Source of the DNA: Vanilla planifolia
Taxonomy: Eukaryota; Streptophyta; Magnoliopsida; Asparagales; Orchidaceae
Length of the DNA stretch: 64,000 nucleotides
Assembly (NCBI GenBank): GCA_023846275.1
Contig: CM043875.1
Span: forward strand, 9,481,958 to 9,545,957
Direction: 5' to 3'
Below, piece by piece: positions 11,505 through 22,893 of this stretch (position 1 is the stretch's first letter; every line of letters begins with the position of its first letter). The notes under the pieces were generated by a model, which saw only the letters and a list, made by a program, of their open reading frames with translations, did no database searches and was not told where the DNA came from. A program made the position numbers and the translations under genes.

Positions 11505-14500
11505 TGATACACTTACGTATGATTTTATTACTTTAGTAATTTTCTCTATAATTCAATACTTAAATTTTAAATGGAAATTTAAAATTTAAATATCTTGAAT
11601 TGATATCAAGTTTAAAATTTAAAATTAATTTATCATGTGTCTAGCCAAAAATAATGCTTAAAGAGATATTTATAAAGGTACCTCTTATGCATATGATTGA
11701 GGGTTGGTTGGATAATGTTAGAAATGAAAAGATAAGAAGTGGATAGGGTACCTTAGCGTAGATAAGGGAAAGAGATATTAACTAACAAACAAATTTAACA
11801 AGATTTAAGTGATTTTTTAGTTATAAAAAGATAGTATGATAAGGTTAGAAATTTTTTTGAAACCCTATCCATAATTAAACTAAAGAGACACAAACTATGA
11901 AGACCAAGAAGGTCAATACCAAAAGCAAGGACGAAAAAGAAGGTGAGTTTGCAAGCAAAAAACCATAAAGAGTAGGAGATCCAAAGTGATGTAGACTTCT
12001 TCCTAGTTTAAGAGGTAGGAATCCTCATGCCTTGCATATAAAATTAGATGCATGTTAAGAGTTTAAAATGAAGTATTTTATATAGAATTGCATGCTATAG
12101 TCTAGGGTATAACATGAATATGGAGGTTGTGTAATGTTTTTTACATTTATTGCTATCAAGTTCATGGAGAAGTATGTATTGCTTGAATTATATTGCTTGA
12201 AATTCCATGCTAAGCTCATAGTTTAGGTGAAATAAGCAAGATAAATGAAATCCTAGGTTTGTTTTACCAAAATCTATTATTGTTTTTCCTTGCTAATTTG
12301 AATGATTATATTGAAGATTAGAAGTTGCTATCATATTAGGATTGATTTTTAGCAAATTGGTAAATATGAAATGTATGTATGATATTAAAAGCATTCTAGT
12401 AAGCTAATTTATCATTTTTTTGTGACTTCCTTTTTTAATATATGATTAATGATGATGATCTTCTAAGGCTTTCTAATGATTATAATTTTAAATGATGTGT
12501 TTCTTAATGATAACATGAATTATGATTAAAATTATTTGGTGCATACTTAATTATTATTAGTGTACTTTAGCGTAGATGGGTACCTAAATTTTATTTTATC
12601 ATAAATATTCATGATGATATTTTTGTTGGAAATGCGATCATGCTTACAAATTAAGAAAATATTGACGTGTGGAACAAGGAAAATTATGTTATTATGCTTT
12701 AATGGTTGATATACTTTCTTAGAAGTTTTATTATGAATATGAAATTAATATATCTTGGAAGAATTTATGATTTTTACACATTGTTTGTGTAGACTTCAGC
12801 TAGGAATAGTTCTAATTGATTACTAAAACCTAGTAAAAACAACTTCGAAAAACTTAGTGTAAAGACTTAAGAATGTTCTTAAACTTTACATTAAGACCTT
12901 ATTATGTCTTAAGAAAGATTTCCTCCAATCAAAACCAAACCAAGGAGTGCATTTTGCAACAATGGCTTAGGGTTTTCTTAAAAGTTGAGTGTAAGGCTAG
13001 GATATGGACATGTAATATAAGAAGAACCTCAAAAAAACCTTTGATGGCTTCCATGGCAAGTGAGCTCAAGGGTTTCCTATGCAAAGCCTTAAGGAGTTTG
13101 AATTGGCCATGGAAGAAGGATAATGAAGGATTAGTTCTTAATTAAGTTCAACAAAACGTTTTTGTCTTGGTTAAGGAAGAGTATAAAATTAGGAACTCAA
13201 TCTAGTTAACAAGCTTAGTTGGTTTAGATTAGACTTGTAAAATTATAAGATTGATGAAGAGAACTTAGTATTTTAAAATTTGATTATGAAGGATTTGAAA
13301 TTTAAAATTCTTAAATTTGAAATTTAAATATCCTAAATTTAAAATTCAAATATCTAGGATTTAAAATTTAAGTATCTTAGGTTTAAAATTTGAACCTTGG
13401 TTGAGGTTCGGAACAAAAAAATCTTAGATAGGGTTGAAGGTAAGTTAGGAATTAAATTGACCTTGGATAATATTTAGAATAGCTTAGGAATTAAGAAGGC
13501 GAAATTCCTAAGGATTAAGGTTTTTTTTAAGCAAACCTTAAGGTAAGAATTAAGCTTGAATTAAAAATATTATGTTTTGGTGAGACTTTAGGCATGCATA
13601 GAATGCGGCCAAGATTTGATGAGGCACTTAGCTAGACTTTGGATAAGGGTTGGTTGAGATGAAGAGCTTCGTTGTAACCTTACAAGTGGTGATAGTTTAG
13701 GTCAAGGGACTAATGACCACATGGATTGTGGCTAATCCTTGATCTAGTTTGGTTTGATAGGTGAGATCATGAGTATCCTTGAATTAGACTCTCAGGCCAT
13801 AGTTTGACCCAAAAAATGATGGCATAAGAGGTGTACATGACTCAAGAGTGGCCTTTAAAAAAGTAAGTGACTTAGATTAGCCAATGAGATAAGAGAGAGA
13901 CACAAGTGGAACTTGGTGAACCCAAGCTTAAGATCAAAGATTATATCTTAAATGGGTTTGAGTTATATATTTATAACATAAATAAATACTAAAATAACCC
14001 AACATATTTCAATAAAATTCTTAAGTTAAATAATTGGTAGAGATTGGAGATAGATATATGATATTTGAAAGGGGTAGTTGCCTTAGATATGTAGATTAAG
14101 GTATGTTAAAAATTCTAAGATTACATAGATAATAAAATAAGATTTAAGGAGACCTAAAAAGTTTGTTAGTTGTTTAGGGGTTTTAAGTAACCATATATGA
14201 CATTAAGGGTTTTTAGCCCAAGATAAATGCAAGTAAACCATAATGATGTCGAGTAAGTTCATCGATGATCAGATAGATCAAGATGCGGTGGAACCTGGTG
14301 ATGAACTCCTTGACCAAAGCTAGGTGGGTAAGATATATGCTAGATGATAGGACTCCCACAAGGTGTGGAGACTGCATACATCATTGCTAGGACATCACAA
14401 AAGACTATCGATGTGCCCAAGCTTATGATGGTTATGCACCAAGTGTGATAGGATTTCTTGATCCATGTTAAGAGGTCTATATGATTAGCAAAGCACAAGT

Positions 14501-15571
14501 TGAGACTATCAGATAATGTGTGAAGGATTCTAAGTTAGTTGCATGTTGTTATATGCGATCTAAGGAGTTCATGGATGTGCCAAAGTACTTATTATAGCAC
14601 CTTGTGATTATTGAGGACTCCTATAACCCTTTGAGGTGATCCATGTGATTTATAGAGCATAGGTTGTGGATTATTAAATCATGTGATAATATAGGACTAT
14701 TATGCTTGTGTCAAGTACCTCAAAAGCTTGAAAGGAGTGTTGGATTATTGGTGGGTTACTATGCATACTATGGGATTGATTATGACTTTTTTATGACTTA
14801 TTAGGGCCTAATGGATTTATGATAAGGTCGATGGTTATGGGTTTATTCATTAGCTTAGCTTGTTAGGCTATGAAATTTATTTGATTCCCTCAATATAGTG
14901 ATCATTATACTCTATTATCATATTTTTATGTGTATTTTTTATTAGCAAGACATAGGGATTTCTTATTGAGCCTATATCATCGCACTAATATAATTTGTAA
15001 GAGTAGAGAGTTAGTGGTGAATACATCATTAGAGTGGGGGCATTAGAGTTAGTATCATAATGGATCATTCCTTAGTTAAAATTTAGTCATGTCTTAGTAT
15101 CAGTCATATTTTTTTAGCTTTGATATTTTATGTTAGACTTTGCATTATATGAGATATTTTTCTATTAGACTTTAGATTATATGAGATACTTTATTTTGAT
15201 GTAATTCTTTTATTTATTTAAATATGATAGTCATGTTTTTGATCTTATAGAACTTATACATGCTATGGATTATGTAAATATAATTATTTGTAGGTATAGA
15301 TTACTTTGATATCATGCATATTCCAATGTACTAGATAGGTTACCTAACTTGAGTAGATCAATTCTTGGCTAAAATAAGGTTTTAGTTGGAGTAGAAATAT
15401 AGCTCATTTGAGGTGACACAGCATGCACTTGATGATCGTGTTTGGGGATTATGACTTCTACTTTGAATGTTAAGCTAGAGAGTTACAGGTAGCTTTCTAA
15501 ATACGTTGAGTAGTGCATATGTCTAGTTGCATAACGAGGAAAAAAGATTGTTATAAAAATAGGGTGCGACA
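11505..15571 (+). mobile_element. G3: gypsy solo LTR, 4.07 kb
   Basis: The LTR starts TGATACACTT and ends AGGGTGCGACA. Identical 5-bp duplications (TCCTA) flank it, so both ends are well defined. The 3' third matches the G4 5' LTR (22894-27105): TCATGTGATAA, a GTGGGGGCATTAGAGTTAG box, and a GGTGACACAGCATG box near the end. Minisatellite blocks of TTTGAAATTTAAA type lie at 11555-11625 and 13265-13405, the same places as in G4. There is no internal domain, so it formed by recombination between two LTRs. CpG is scarce, indicating age. A 90-codon open frame at 12873-13145 lies inside the LTR and has no protein features. Confidence 0.85.
13265..13405. repeat. AT minisatellite in the G3 LTR
   Basis: About five degenerate copies of a 24-26-bp unit built on TTAGGTTTGAAATTTGAA/ATTTAAAATTT. 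Equivalent blocks occur at 24685-24830 and 32940-33100 in the two LTRs of G4, so the repeat belongs to the LTR family. Confidence 0.7.
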
Positions 15572-15576
15572 TCCTA
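15572..15576. repeat. Target-site duplication of G3, right copy
   Basis: TCCTA follows the terminal CA of G3 and is identical to the left copy at 11500. Confidence 0.8.
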
Positions 15577-17228
15577 CCTTGTAACCCAAGTAGAGGACTT
15601 CTCTAAGATTAAGCTCTTTCTTCTTGAAGTCTAAAGATCTTTTGAATCATGGATAAGGCTCTTTTTTCCTTTGCTAACTTGATTTCCTCCTTGCTACACT
15701 CCACAACTAAGAATTTTTTTAATCTAAAACTCTCACCAAACTTCAATATCAACCATAAATAAAATCAAATAAGCATTGCTAAATTAATGAATTATCTTAA
15801 CAAACTAGCCCTATGCAAGTCCTTCCTAACCTTTAGATCTAAGACATCCTAATTTCAATGGCTGGGATTGAGAGTGGCTAATTATTAACTCATGATTTAT
15901 TTAATGTCTTTATTTTATATTAGTATGACATACTATATGATTAACCAAATCCACTATTGTTGATTAATAATTTCCTCATATAGTCTTGTATAGTTCACTA
16001 TTCATACTTGTGCGATGCACTATGTAACACAACATTGTCGACCATTAACTGACAATATTTGTAGAATATTGAGCTTCATATTGTATGATCATCAACTCTC
16101 CCAACATTTTCACACTTAAAATATCACCCCTTCCTTATTATAATATTTATATGATATGTTATTTCATACATGTACTTTCAAAATCTGCTTTCATAGCCCA
16201 TTTACACCTATATCTATATTATGTCTATTATCCAAATGTATCATATGATTATTTAGTATCATATTGTATGATTTTCATAGTAGAGCATTCTTTTAGTTTC
16301 TTCTACCCATTGTAATTTATGATGTTCAACCATTGTATTATATGATTTTTATCCATGACTAACTAGCAACAACCAAAATTAATTACTCAAAATTTACAAG
16401 CATTTATTCATAAAACATGATAAGACATATTGGTTAGCTAAAGAGAAGGTATAATAGGTATGTTTATTTATAGAAACTAAACATATCTTATGTTAATAAA
16501 TAATGTACTCTACAAAAAGCCTTCAGTTATAAACCTTTCTCTTAATAGATCATCTATTCAATGCATACTATCCTCGTTTTAACTAGACGCATTGAATGTT
16601 AATACTAGTGTACTATATGTTGAGCTTAGGTTTACTAAAATTATTTTAGAAGTGCACTATGCTTAAGAATATATCAAGCTAAATGAATTAAAGGTATTAT
16701 ATGAAAGTGATTCCCTATTATACATAAGTAACTAACATCTACTTTAATAATTAAAGAAAAAACATACCATACATTGATATGTAATGTACAATATGTTAAG
16801 TGTATTTGAAGTTTCTTACTTAGCTAAGTATTGATTGGTGAGTGTATATCTACTAAAACTAGCAAGATTTAAGAAAGTATGTGATTGGTAAGGTATTTCC
16901 ATACAATATGCTATATGACTTATGCAAAAGTTATGATCCTAAGCACCATAAGTAAAACAACAATGGTTTTGATATACTACATACTCATGTATTATTCAAT
17001 ATGCTTAAGATGACCATCTCACCTTCAAGAGTAAGGTTTATCCATTATTTCAATCAATTATGAAATTCCTTATCCTTGATAATCCCATATAATGAAGTAT
17101 AATGTTAAAGCATCTTCTTTAACTTCATCATCTTACAATTTTGAGACACTAAACCAAAGAACAACATTAATCAATTTTAATATAATGTTTTTTTATCATC
17201 AAATTCAACATAGTGCTAGGGGTTAATA
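15577..17228 (-). mobile_element. C: 3' LTR of a minus-strand copia element
   Basis: The LTR starts, on the minus strand, at 17228 with TATTAACCCCTAGCACTATG followed by TTTGATGATAAAAAAAC, the family opening sequence. It aligns with the LTR at 37590-40789: ACATACTATCC, ATTAATACTA(G)TGTAC and TGTACAATATGTTAAG-like blocks match in order between 16400-16800 and 38090-38590. The lower end is uncertain because the G3 insertion lies next to it. The first 300 bases after G3 could be other debris. Confidence 0.6.
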
Positions 17229-17241
17229 ATCTCCTTCTTTT
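17229..17241 (-). other. Polypurine tract of copia element C
   Basis: Minus-strand AAAGAAGGAGAT abuts the LTR start at 17228. This fixes the LTR as the 3' LTR and the element as minus-oriented. Confidence 0.65.
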
Positions 17242-17479
17242 AATGTGACAAAATGGCTACTATAATTATATGCTAAAATTGAAAGATTAAGAAAAATGAC
17301 CATGGCAAAGTATGCAAGAAATGATGATGAAGATGGATACAGTAATTACTCCACATAAACCTATGCTTCCCCTTAATTGTAGCATATACACTCTTTTTAT
17401 CTTATCTCTGCCTCTTTTAGTTATCTTTTAAAAGGTAGTTTATTCAAAGGGTTTGAAAACTCCTAATTACATCCTAATT

Positions 17480-17900
17480 TAAGAAATATTTTTGATGGAA
17501 ATGGTTGAGTAAAAATATTACCTATTTATGCACTTAAATAAGCAAAGATCGAGGAAATAATTTTATGGTTCACTTGTTCCCAAATGAAATGGTATTTGAT
17601 GTATATATGCTTGATTTAAGAGCATTGAATTAGGTATTTAGTTAGGCAAATGGTATTGAAAAAATCATATTAAATTGGTGTCTAATTATTATCTAATCTA
17701 CAGAACTTGAGCTACATAACATCCAATAGAAATATACTCAAACCTAATATTTAATAAAGCTACATGGTTTTGTTTCTTAGTTACCTAAAAGATTAGTGAG
17801 TGTTTGAGAAATTGGAAATTGTCACAAGTGTTTATCCCATTCATTCTAATACATGGAAACTTAGCATCAAAGTATGCAATCAAATCAAATGCTAGTTCAC
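17480..17900 (-). pseudogene. pol: Copia RNase H relic (element C)
   Basis: On the minus strand, fragments match the copia RNase H pattern in order: YFDAKF (usual DADYAG) and CDNFQFL (usual GTCQFLG), VTKKQNHVALL (usual SSKKQNSVALST), FEYISIGCYVAQVL (usual AEYVAAGSCCAQILW), then a region like IPFA...LNT...NALKSSIY where the NPIQHSRTKHIDIRHHF block is expected. Stops and substitutions are scattered through it, including the catalytic positions. It lies directly downstream (lower coordinates) of the RT relic, as in intact copia pol. Confidence 0.7.
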
Positions 17901-18800
17901 TGTTGGGGTACCAATGATCTAACACATATGTCCTAATAAGTTATCTAAATATATGTTTTATAGCTTCAAGAAAGATTCTTTATGATTACATCTAAATCTT
18001 GCATAAATACATATCTATATGATATTAAGTCTATTAGCTGAAATATATTATAAAGATTATATCATTCCTTTAAATAATTTCACATCAATAGATTTTTTAT
18101 TTTTATCCTTATCCAATGTAGTTGATGACTTGGGGGTTTTCTTAACTTAAATTCTCAAATCCAAACTTTTTTTAGCAATTTTAGAGTATAAAAAATTTGT
18201 GATATAAAAACTCCATTTCTACCTAACTTGTAATTTGATAAAAAAAATTAGTTCACCCATTAAACTGATTTTTCTATAAATTTATAAATTTCTCACCAAG
18301 CTCATCATTGATTGAAACAAAAGGAATATTATCAATGTAAATTTAACAAATTTATTTGTTTGTTTTATATTTCTAATAAAATTAATAACATTAATTCTAT
18401 CTCTAAGAAAGTGGTCCAAAATGAGAAAACTAAACAACTTATCATACCATGCCTTTGGGACTTATTTCAAGCCATACAAAGTTTACTTTAATTTGTAGAC
18501 ATAATCTAGTTTGTCATGAACATCAACATTATGAACCTCAACACTAAGAGGTTGCTCAACATGAATCTATTCATATATATAACCATTTAAAAATGTAATC
18601 TTTAGATCCATTTGACATATTTTAAATCCTTTTAAATAATCATAGGATAAAAGAATTCTAATAGCTTATAATCTAGCTATAAGTAAAAATGTTTCATAAA
18701 CGTATAGTCAATGTACTTATCTATAGCATTTGGCTACAAAGATAGCTTTATTTCTAATAACAATTCCTTTTTCCTTTAACTTGTTCTTAAAAGTCCATAT
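17901..18800 (-). pseudogene. pol: Copia reverse transcriptase relic (element C)
   Basis: On the minus strand the domain order of copia RT is preserved. WTFKNKLKEKGIVIRNKAIFVAK is near 18720-18800. Then come FKICQMDLKITFLNGYIYE, IHVEQPLS, YKLK-TLYGLK-VPKAWYDKL and DHFLRDRI down to about 18390. The polymerase motif YVDD is changed to YIDN at 18328-18339 and is preceded by a stop where Q is expected. After it, SINDELGEKF corresponds to the usual STNESLCKEF. RT normally copies element RNA into DNA in virus-like particles; this copy is inactive. Protease and integrase are missing between it and gag, so the element carries a large internal deletion. Confidence 0.85.
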
Positions 18801-19055
18801 TATTTTAATTATAGAATTGTTCGAAAGCCTTAGTGCTAATTCTTAAGCTTTATTTATTTTAAGTTGACTTAACTCTTCATTCATTACTAATAATTAAAAT
18901 TTATGCAATACTTCTTCAATAACGTTTTGTTTATGACAAGATAAAAAGTTGAATGGTTTAAGTTTCTCTAGTTCTTACTTATTTCTCCAAGACTCCTTGT
19001 ATTTGTTCATTAAAGTGGTCCTTATGGAATCTCCACACTCTAAAAATTTTATTTA

Positions 19056-19656
19056 CTATTGATTGTTTAGTTTGATCGTTATTTTGTTTATGTTCTTTTC
19101 TACAATACTCTCCTCTTTGCATTGAGCCATCTCTATTTTATTTTTCATCAAATCTCGCATGAGTTCATTAAGAGAGAGATTTGAAAAGTCCTTTGCTTCC
19201 TTGATGGTTGTTAAAGAGTTCATAATCATGATTAGCATATTAATATTTCTCTCCTTTAATATAGAAGTAGCCTCATAGGTTACCTTTAGTTCAAATCCCA
19301 ATTTATTTTTTCATAGTGGGATTGTATTCAACAGCAAATAAACTACAATGAAAAATATTCATAGCTTGTGCATGCAATTTCACTATGTGAATCTCTTCAA
19401 TAATAAATTCACTAATTATTTTTCTAATTCTTCATTGTTCACAATCTTAGTAGAAAAACTAAAAAACACTACATAGTATCACATATATCCAAATTAATAA
19501 ATAAATAATAACTCTTCCTTCTCTTTTACCAATATAATAATATTCCCTCATAAATAGTAGAGGATGATGGGAAGAGGTATCCTCTTCTAATGAAGCTAAT
19601 TCTTTAGTTATGTCATGGGACATGATTGGATCTTTTTCAAAAAAATTTATCTTCAA
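19056..19656 (-). pseudogene. gag: Copia gag relic (element C)
   Basis: Two open pieces on the minus strand form a shortened gag. The N-terminal piece (down from 19656) includes MSHDITKELASLEEDTSSHHPLLFM, matching the start of gag in elements A (21919) and F (45490). The second piece (from 19301) has LKVTYEATSILKERNINML, equivalent to the LEVTYEGTSQVKESKINML block of Sirevirus gag. It continues into KDFSNLSLNELMRDLMKNKIEMAQCKEE. The stretch normally joining these two blocks is deleted, and no zinc knuckle is present. Gag would package element RNA. Confidence 0.75.
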
Positions 19657-19660
19657 ATAA

Positions 19661-19678
19661 AACTATTTTGGCACCATT
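19661..19678 (-). other. Primer-binding site of copia element C (decayed)
   Basis: On the minus strand, TGGTGCCAAAATAGTT lies just before gag. It corresponds to the initiator tRNA-Met site TGGTATCA..., better preserved in element A at 21866. Several positions have mutated. Confidence 0.5.
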
Positions 19679-20033
19679 TGTAAGAATAACTATTCCATAA
19701 GACATGTCATAAATTATACTTATTTCAATTTATATTATGACTACAAAGATATGTTTAAATAAAGTCTTAATGTTGTTTACTCTAAATTTTTCTTTTCAAA
19801 TACTCTAACTTAATTTTGAAATGGGTCGTGTGAAAATTAGAAAGAATTCAATGCATAATGATTTTTAGGTGGTTCAATAAAAATACAAGTTTGTATCCAT
19901 TTTGATCAACACTAGGCTTGCTAAATGCAACCACATTTAGTTAAAAAATGATTAGGTGATCACCATTATAAATAGATCCACTTGGATCCAAAAGTCTCCA
20001 AAAATGCCAAGACATAAAGAAATCTTAATGAAA
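19679..20033 (-). mobile_element. C: 3' part of the 5' LTR
   Basis: Read on the minus strand, it contains the LTR 3' landmarks AGTGTTGATCAAAATGGATACAAACTTG and TTGAACCACCTAAAAATC. These parallel GGTGGACATAGGCTTG...GAACCACTAAAAATC in other copia LTRs here. It is cut off at about 20033, where the plus-strand LTR of element B begins. Confidence 0.55.
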
Positions 20034-20295
20034 TGTTGAACCCTTAATTCATGTGCAACTTATTTGAAGACAACAAAATTATTCCCTTTTTTACTAATAC
20101 TTTTTTCAAGTATTTTAGAACAAGCATCTTAAGATATAATAGGAATAAATTTAAGAGCTTGGTCATGTCTTAAAGGTTTTAATGTCCCTCTAGTGTGGAC
20201 ATTTTTTAACTAGTGTTATTAGAGTAAGGATATTTCTAATGATTAATGATCCCAAATGTTCTTCATAATATCTCACACATTCATTTCAATTTATG
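20034..20295 (+). mobile_element. B: 5' LTR of a copia element (internally deleted)
   Basis: It starts TGTTGAACCCTTAATTCATG with a GAAGACAACAAAATTATT block, matching TATTAAATTAATAGCCCAT and GATAACAATAAAACCATT at the 3' LTR (36258). The shared phrase AAGAGCTTGGTCATGTCTTAAAGGTT (20145) also occurs near 36378. Only about 260 bp remain against 1.3 kb for the partner, so most of this LTR is lost. Confidence 0.6.
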
Positions 20296-20299
20296 CCCT

Positions 20300-20952
20300 T
20301 TTTGAAAAAGGGACTTCATCACCTTGTCTACCTTTGTTTAAAGGGTATTTGTATTTATATTGGAAAAATAAAAAGCTATATTTTTATTAAGTTAGTTGAT
20401 CTTTAGATTTTGAATATTATTGAGAATTTGTTTTAATTTCCTACTAAGAAGGTTGGTGATGAGGTTGTTAAAAGCCTTTAAATGAAGTCATATTATAAGA
20501 AAACCATATAATTCAGTTGAATGCAAAGGTTTTGAACATCCTTCATTATGGCTTCTCAACCACTAAATTAATAAAGTAACAAGTCATAAAATAGCTTATG
20601 AAGTTTGAGAGAAACTTTAGGCCACTAATGAATGAATGTCTCATGCAAAGGAATAAAAATTATGCATGATTAGGATATTTTCCATATTTGGATGGAGAGT
20701 TTATTAAAAATTATGTTTACTTAATTTCCTAATAATGTGAATCAACTATCAAATCTTGGAAATGTTTTTTTACTAGTAAGGGATAAGTGAGAAAAATTGT
20801 TCAAGTGTTGCTTAAAGAGTTTGATCCCTTGGTAACTGCTATGAAAGTATCCAAGAACTTGGACCATCTCACCTGTGATGAACTTCTTGGTGATCTCATG
20901 ACCAATGAGATTAAGATGGTAAATAGAAGAGTAGCAATGATGTATTCAAAGT
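20300..20952 (+). pseudogene. gag: Copia gag relic, 5' portion (element B)
   Basis: The N-terminal gag pattern is readable near 20310-20390 as GTSSPCLPLFKGYLYLYWKNK, matching the usual PPLF(D/N)GxNYxYWKxRM. At 20790-20940 the C-terminal part of the UBN2-type domain reads VRKIVQVLLKEFDPLVTAMK and then LTCDELLGDLMTNEIKM. The reading stops at 20952 because element A is inserted there. The rest of gag resumes at 34908. Frameshifts and stops make it non-functional. Confidence 0.75.
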
Positions 20953-21863
20953 TGTTAACATTGTGATCTCATTTAGTAGTTTGATGATAACAAAACTATA
21001 CATTCTCAATTACTAATCCTTTATTTTTAGTATATTCTTATCAACTTGAGAGTTTCATATAATATGATGCATCCTCATCATATAATATGATTGATTATCC
21101 AAGAAAAGACAAAACTTAAGAGTTTTGCATTATATGTTACTTCATGAATATATCATTTTTTGGTAGTTACATAGTCTGATCCTTTTGATCATATGGTTGA
21201 AGACATTAAAAATCATGTAATGGATACTTTATTAGCTCAAAACTAAAAATTAGCCATTAGGGTACTATTGGGGTTGTCTTTAGCTACATTGAAGTGTTCT
21301 TTGCTTATAAAATTCCCTTAATGACACATACAAAAAGTAAAACAAATATTTTCAAATCCAAAGAGTTGATTTCTTTGTCATCCTTGATTCCTTCCACTTC
21401 TACTAGAGGAAGAGACAATTCAAATGATATTTCATGTGAATCTTTCTCTTCTAATTGCTAAAATCATTTCATACATCTTTTATACCATAGAATGCCTCTT
21501 ATAATTGGTAAAGGTTAAAGGTGATCTTGTAAAGGTTATGTTCTAAGTTTGTTATAATTGGTTCTTGCCATTCTTTTTCTAAACTCATTTGTATTATTGA
21601 GTTATCAGCTCATTTTGTTCTTTCTTTAATCTCTTTGGATCACATTACAAGGGTATTACCTCATAGGTCATTTAGCAAAAGGCAGTTAATGAAGTAAGCT
21701 TAATCGTTAGACTATGGGTGGACATAGATTTGTGTTTGGATTGAGCTACCTAAAATATTTAGTAGTTTTATTACATCTTTTATAGCATAAAGTTTTTCAA
21801 AATAATTACAAGTTTTATTAAAATTAATAATTCATCACTCTTATGTGGTTTAACATTACTACA
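20953..21863 (+). repeat. A: 5' LTR, 911 bp
   Basis: It starts TGTTAACATTGTGATCTC followed by TTTGATGATAACAAAACTATACAT, and ends CATTACTACA directly before the primer-binding site. The partner at 33383 has the same opening and ends GTTTCTACA. The 5' copy is about 600 bp shorter, apparently by internal deletion after about 21030. Confidence 0.8.
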
Positions 21864-21865
21864 AG

Positions 21866-21883
21866 TGGTATCAAGGCCTAGTT
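21866..21883 (+). other. Primer-binding site of copia A (initiator tRNA-Met)
   Basis: TGGTATCAAGGCCTAGTT, two bases after the LTR, closely matches the plant initiator Met site (TGGTATCAGAGC...). It is the clearest primer-binding site in the window and confirms plus orientation. Confidence 0.8.
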
Positions 21884-21918
21884 GTCTTAAAGGAAATAAT
21901 TCCTATGAAAGGATTAGT

Positions 21919-22823
21919 ATGGCTCATAATATGGTTGATGAATTAACCACCTTAGGAGAAGGAAGCTCTTTATATTTCCCTCCACTTGGCAAATATGAAT
22001 TTTATATATTTTGGAAAAATAAAATGAAAAATTTTCTTGTGTTAGTAGAATTAAATATTTGATACACTAAAGGTGTTAATGGTGAAGTTTTTTTAAGAAA
22101 CATATTTTGAGTAAATGAAGAAGAAGCCTAAAGTTTCACTGAACTTAAGAACAATCAATATTTTTCATTGTAGATGTTTTACTTTAGAATATAATAGAAT
22201 AATGAACAATAGGTGAGCTCCTAAAATCTTGAACATTAGAACTCACATATAAGGGTAGTTTTAATGTTCAAAAGAGAAACATTAGCATGCTGAAGCATGA
22301 TTATGAATTTTTTTACCCATTTCACTAACCTTACTAATCTAGTCAATTTAGGAAATGTGTTTTCTTATGGGGAATAGATACAAAGGATTCTAAGAGATTT
22401 AATAAAGGAGTATGACCATTTGTTTGTTGAATCAAGTCTACTAATGGCGTCTCAGTTCTTTCACTTGATGAGCTAATAGGAGAGCTTATGAAAGGTGAGA
22501 TGGAATATGCAAGGTACGAAGAAGAAGAAGTCATTATTAAGAAGGACAAGAGTAAGAAAAAGAAAGAAGCAATTACACTTAGGGTTGACTTAAACTCTAT
22601 AGATATGTTAGCACATATAACTCATGGTTTATCTCATTTATTACTATGTCATCGTATAGGGAAGCATGTAAGCAAAGAACAAAGATCCAAACATAAACTC
22701 CAAGCCAACGATGAAATTGTTTACCAGAAATGTATGAAAACAAGGCATAGTCATCCTAGTTGCCCAAAGTACATTAAGAAGTTGAAAAGATCAATAGTTA
22801 GAGGAAGAAGAAGAAAGACATGA
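21919..22823 (+). pseudogene. gag: Copia gag relic (element A)
   Basis: The N-terminal segment starts MAHNMVDELTTLGEGSSLYF and continues PPLGKYEFYIFWKNKMKNFL, ending at a stop near 22062. After a broken middle part (HDYEFF near 22300), the C-terminal half is open from 22439 to 22823: LSLDELIGELMKGEMEYARYEEEE, a lysine-rich stretch, and a zinc knuckle at 22722-22763. The knuckle keeps CX2CX4HX4C spacing (YQKCMKTRHSHPSC), but its first cysteine is tyrosine. A basic tail follows. Gag would form the particle and bind RNA. The relic ends shortly before the G4 insertion at 22894. An apparent ATG at 21865 overlaps the primer-binding site and is not the gag start. Confidence 0.85.
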
Positions 22824-22893
22824 AATCTATATGGAGTGATATAGATAAGCCTTCACCAAGTAGTTCAAAAATAGGAAGGACTTATTTTCTTAA

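Noticed and set aside
12873..13145. 90-codon open frame on the plus strand
   Set aside because: It lies wholly inside the G3 LTR, with no domain or repeat. Frames this long are expected by chance in AT-rich DNA of this size.
22343..22549. 68-codon minus-strand open frame, serine-rich
   Set aside because: It is antisense to the gag relic of copia A.
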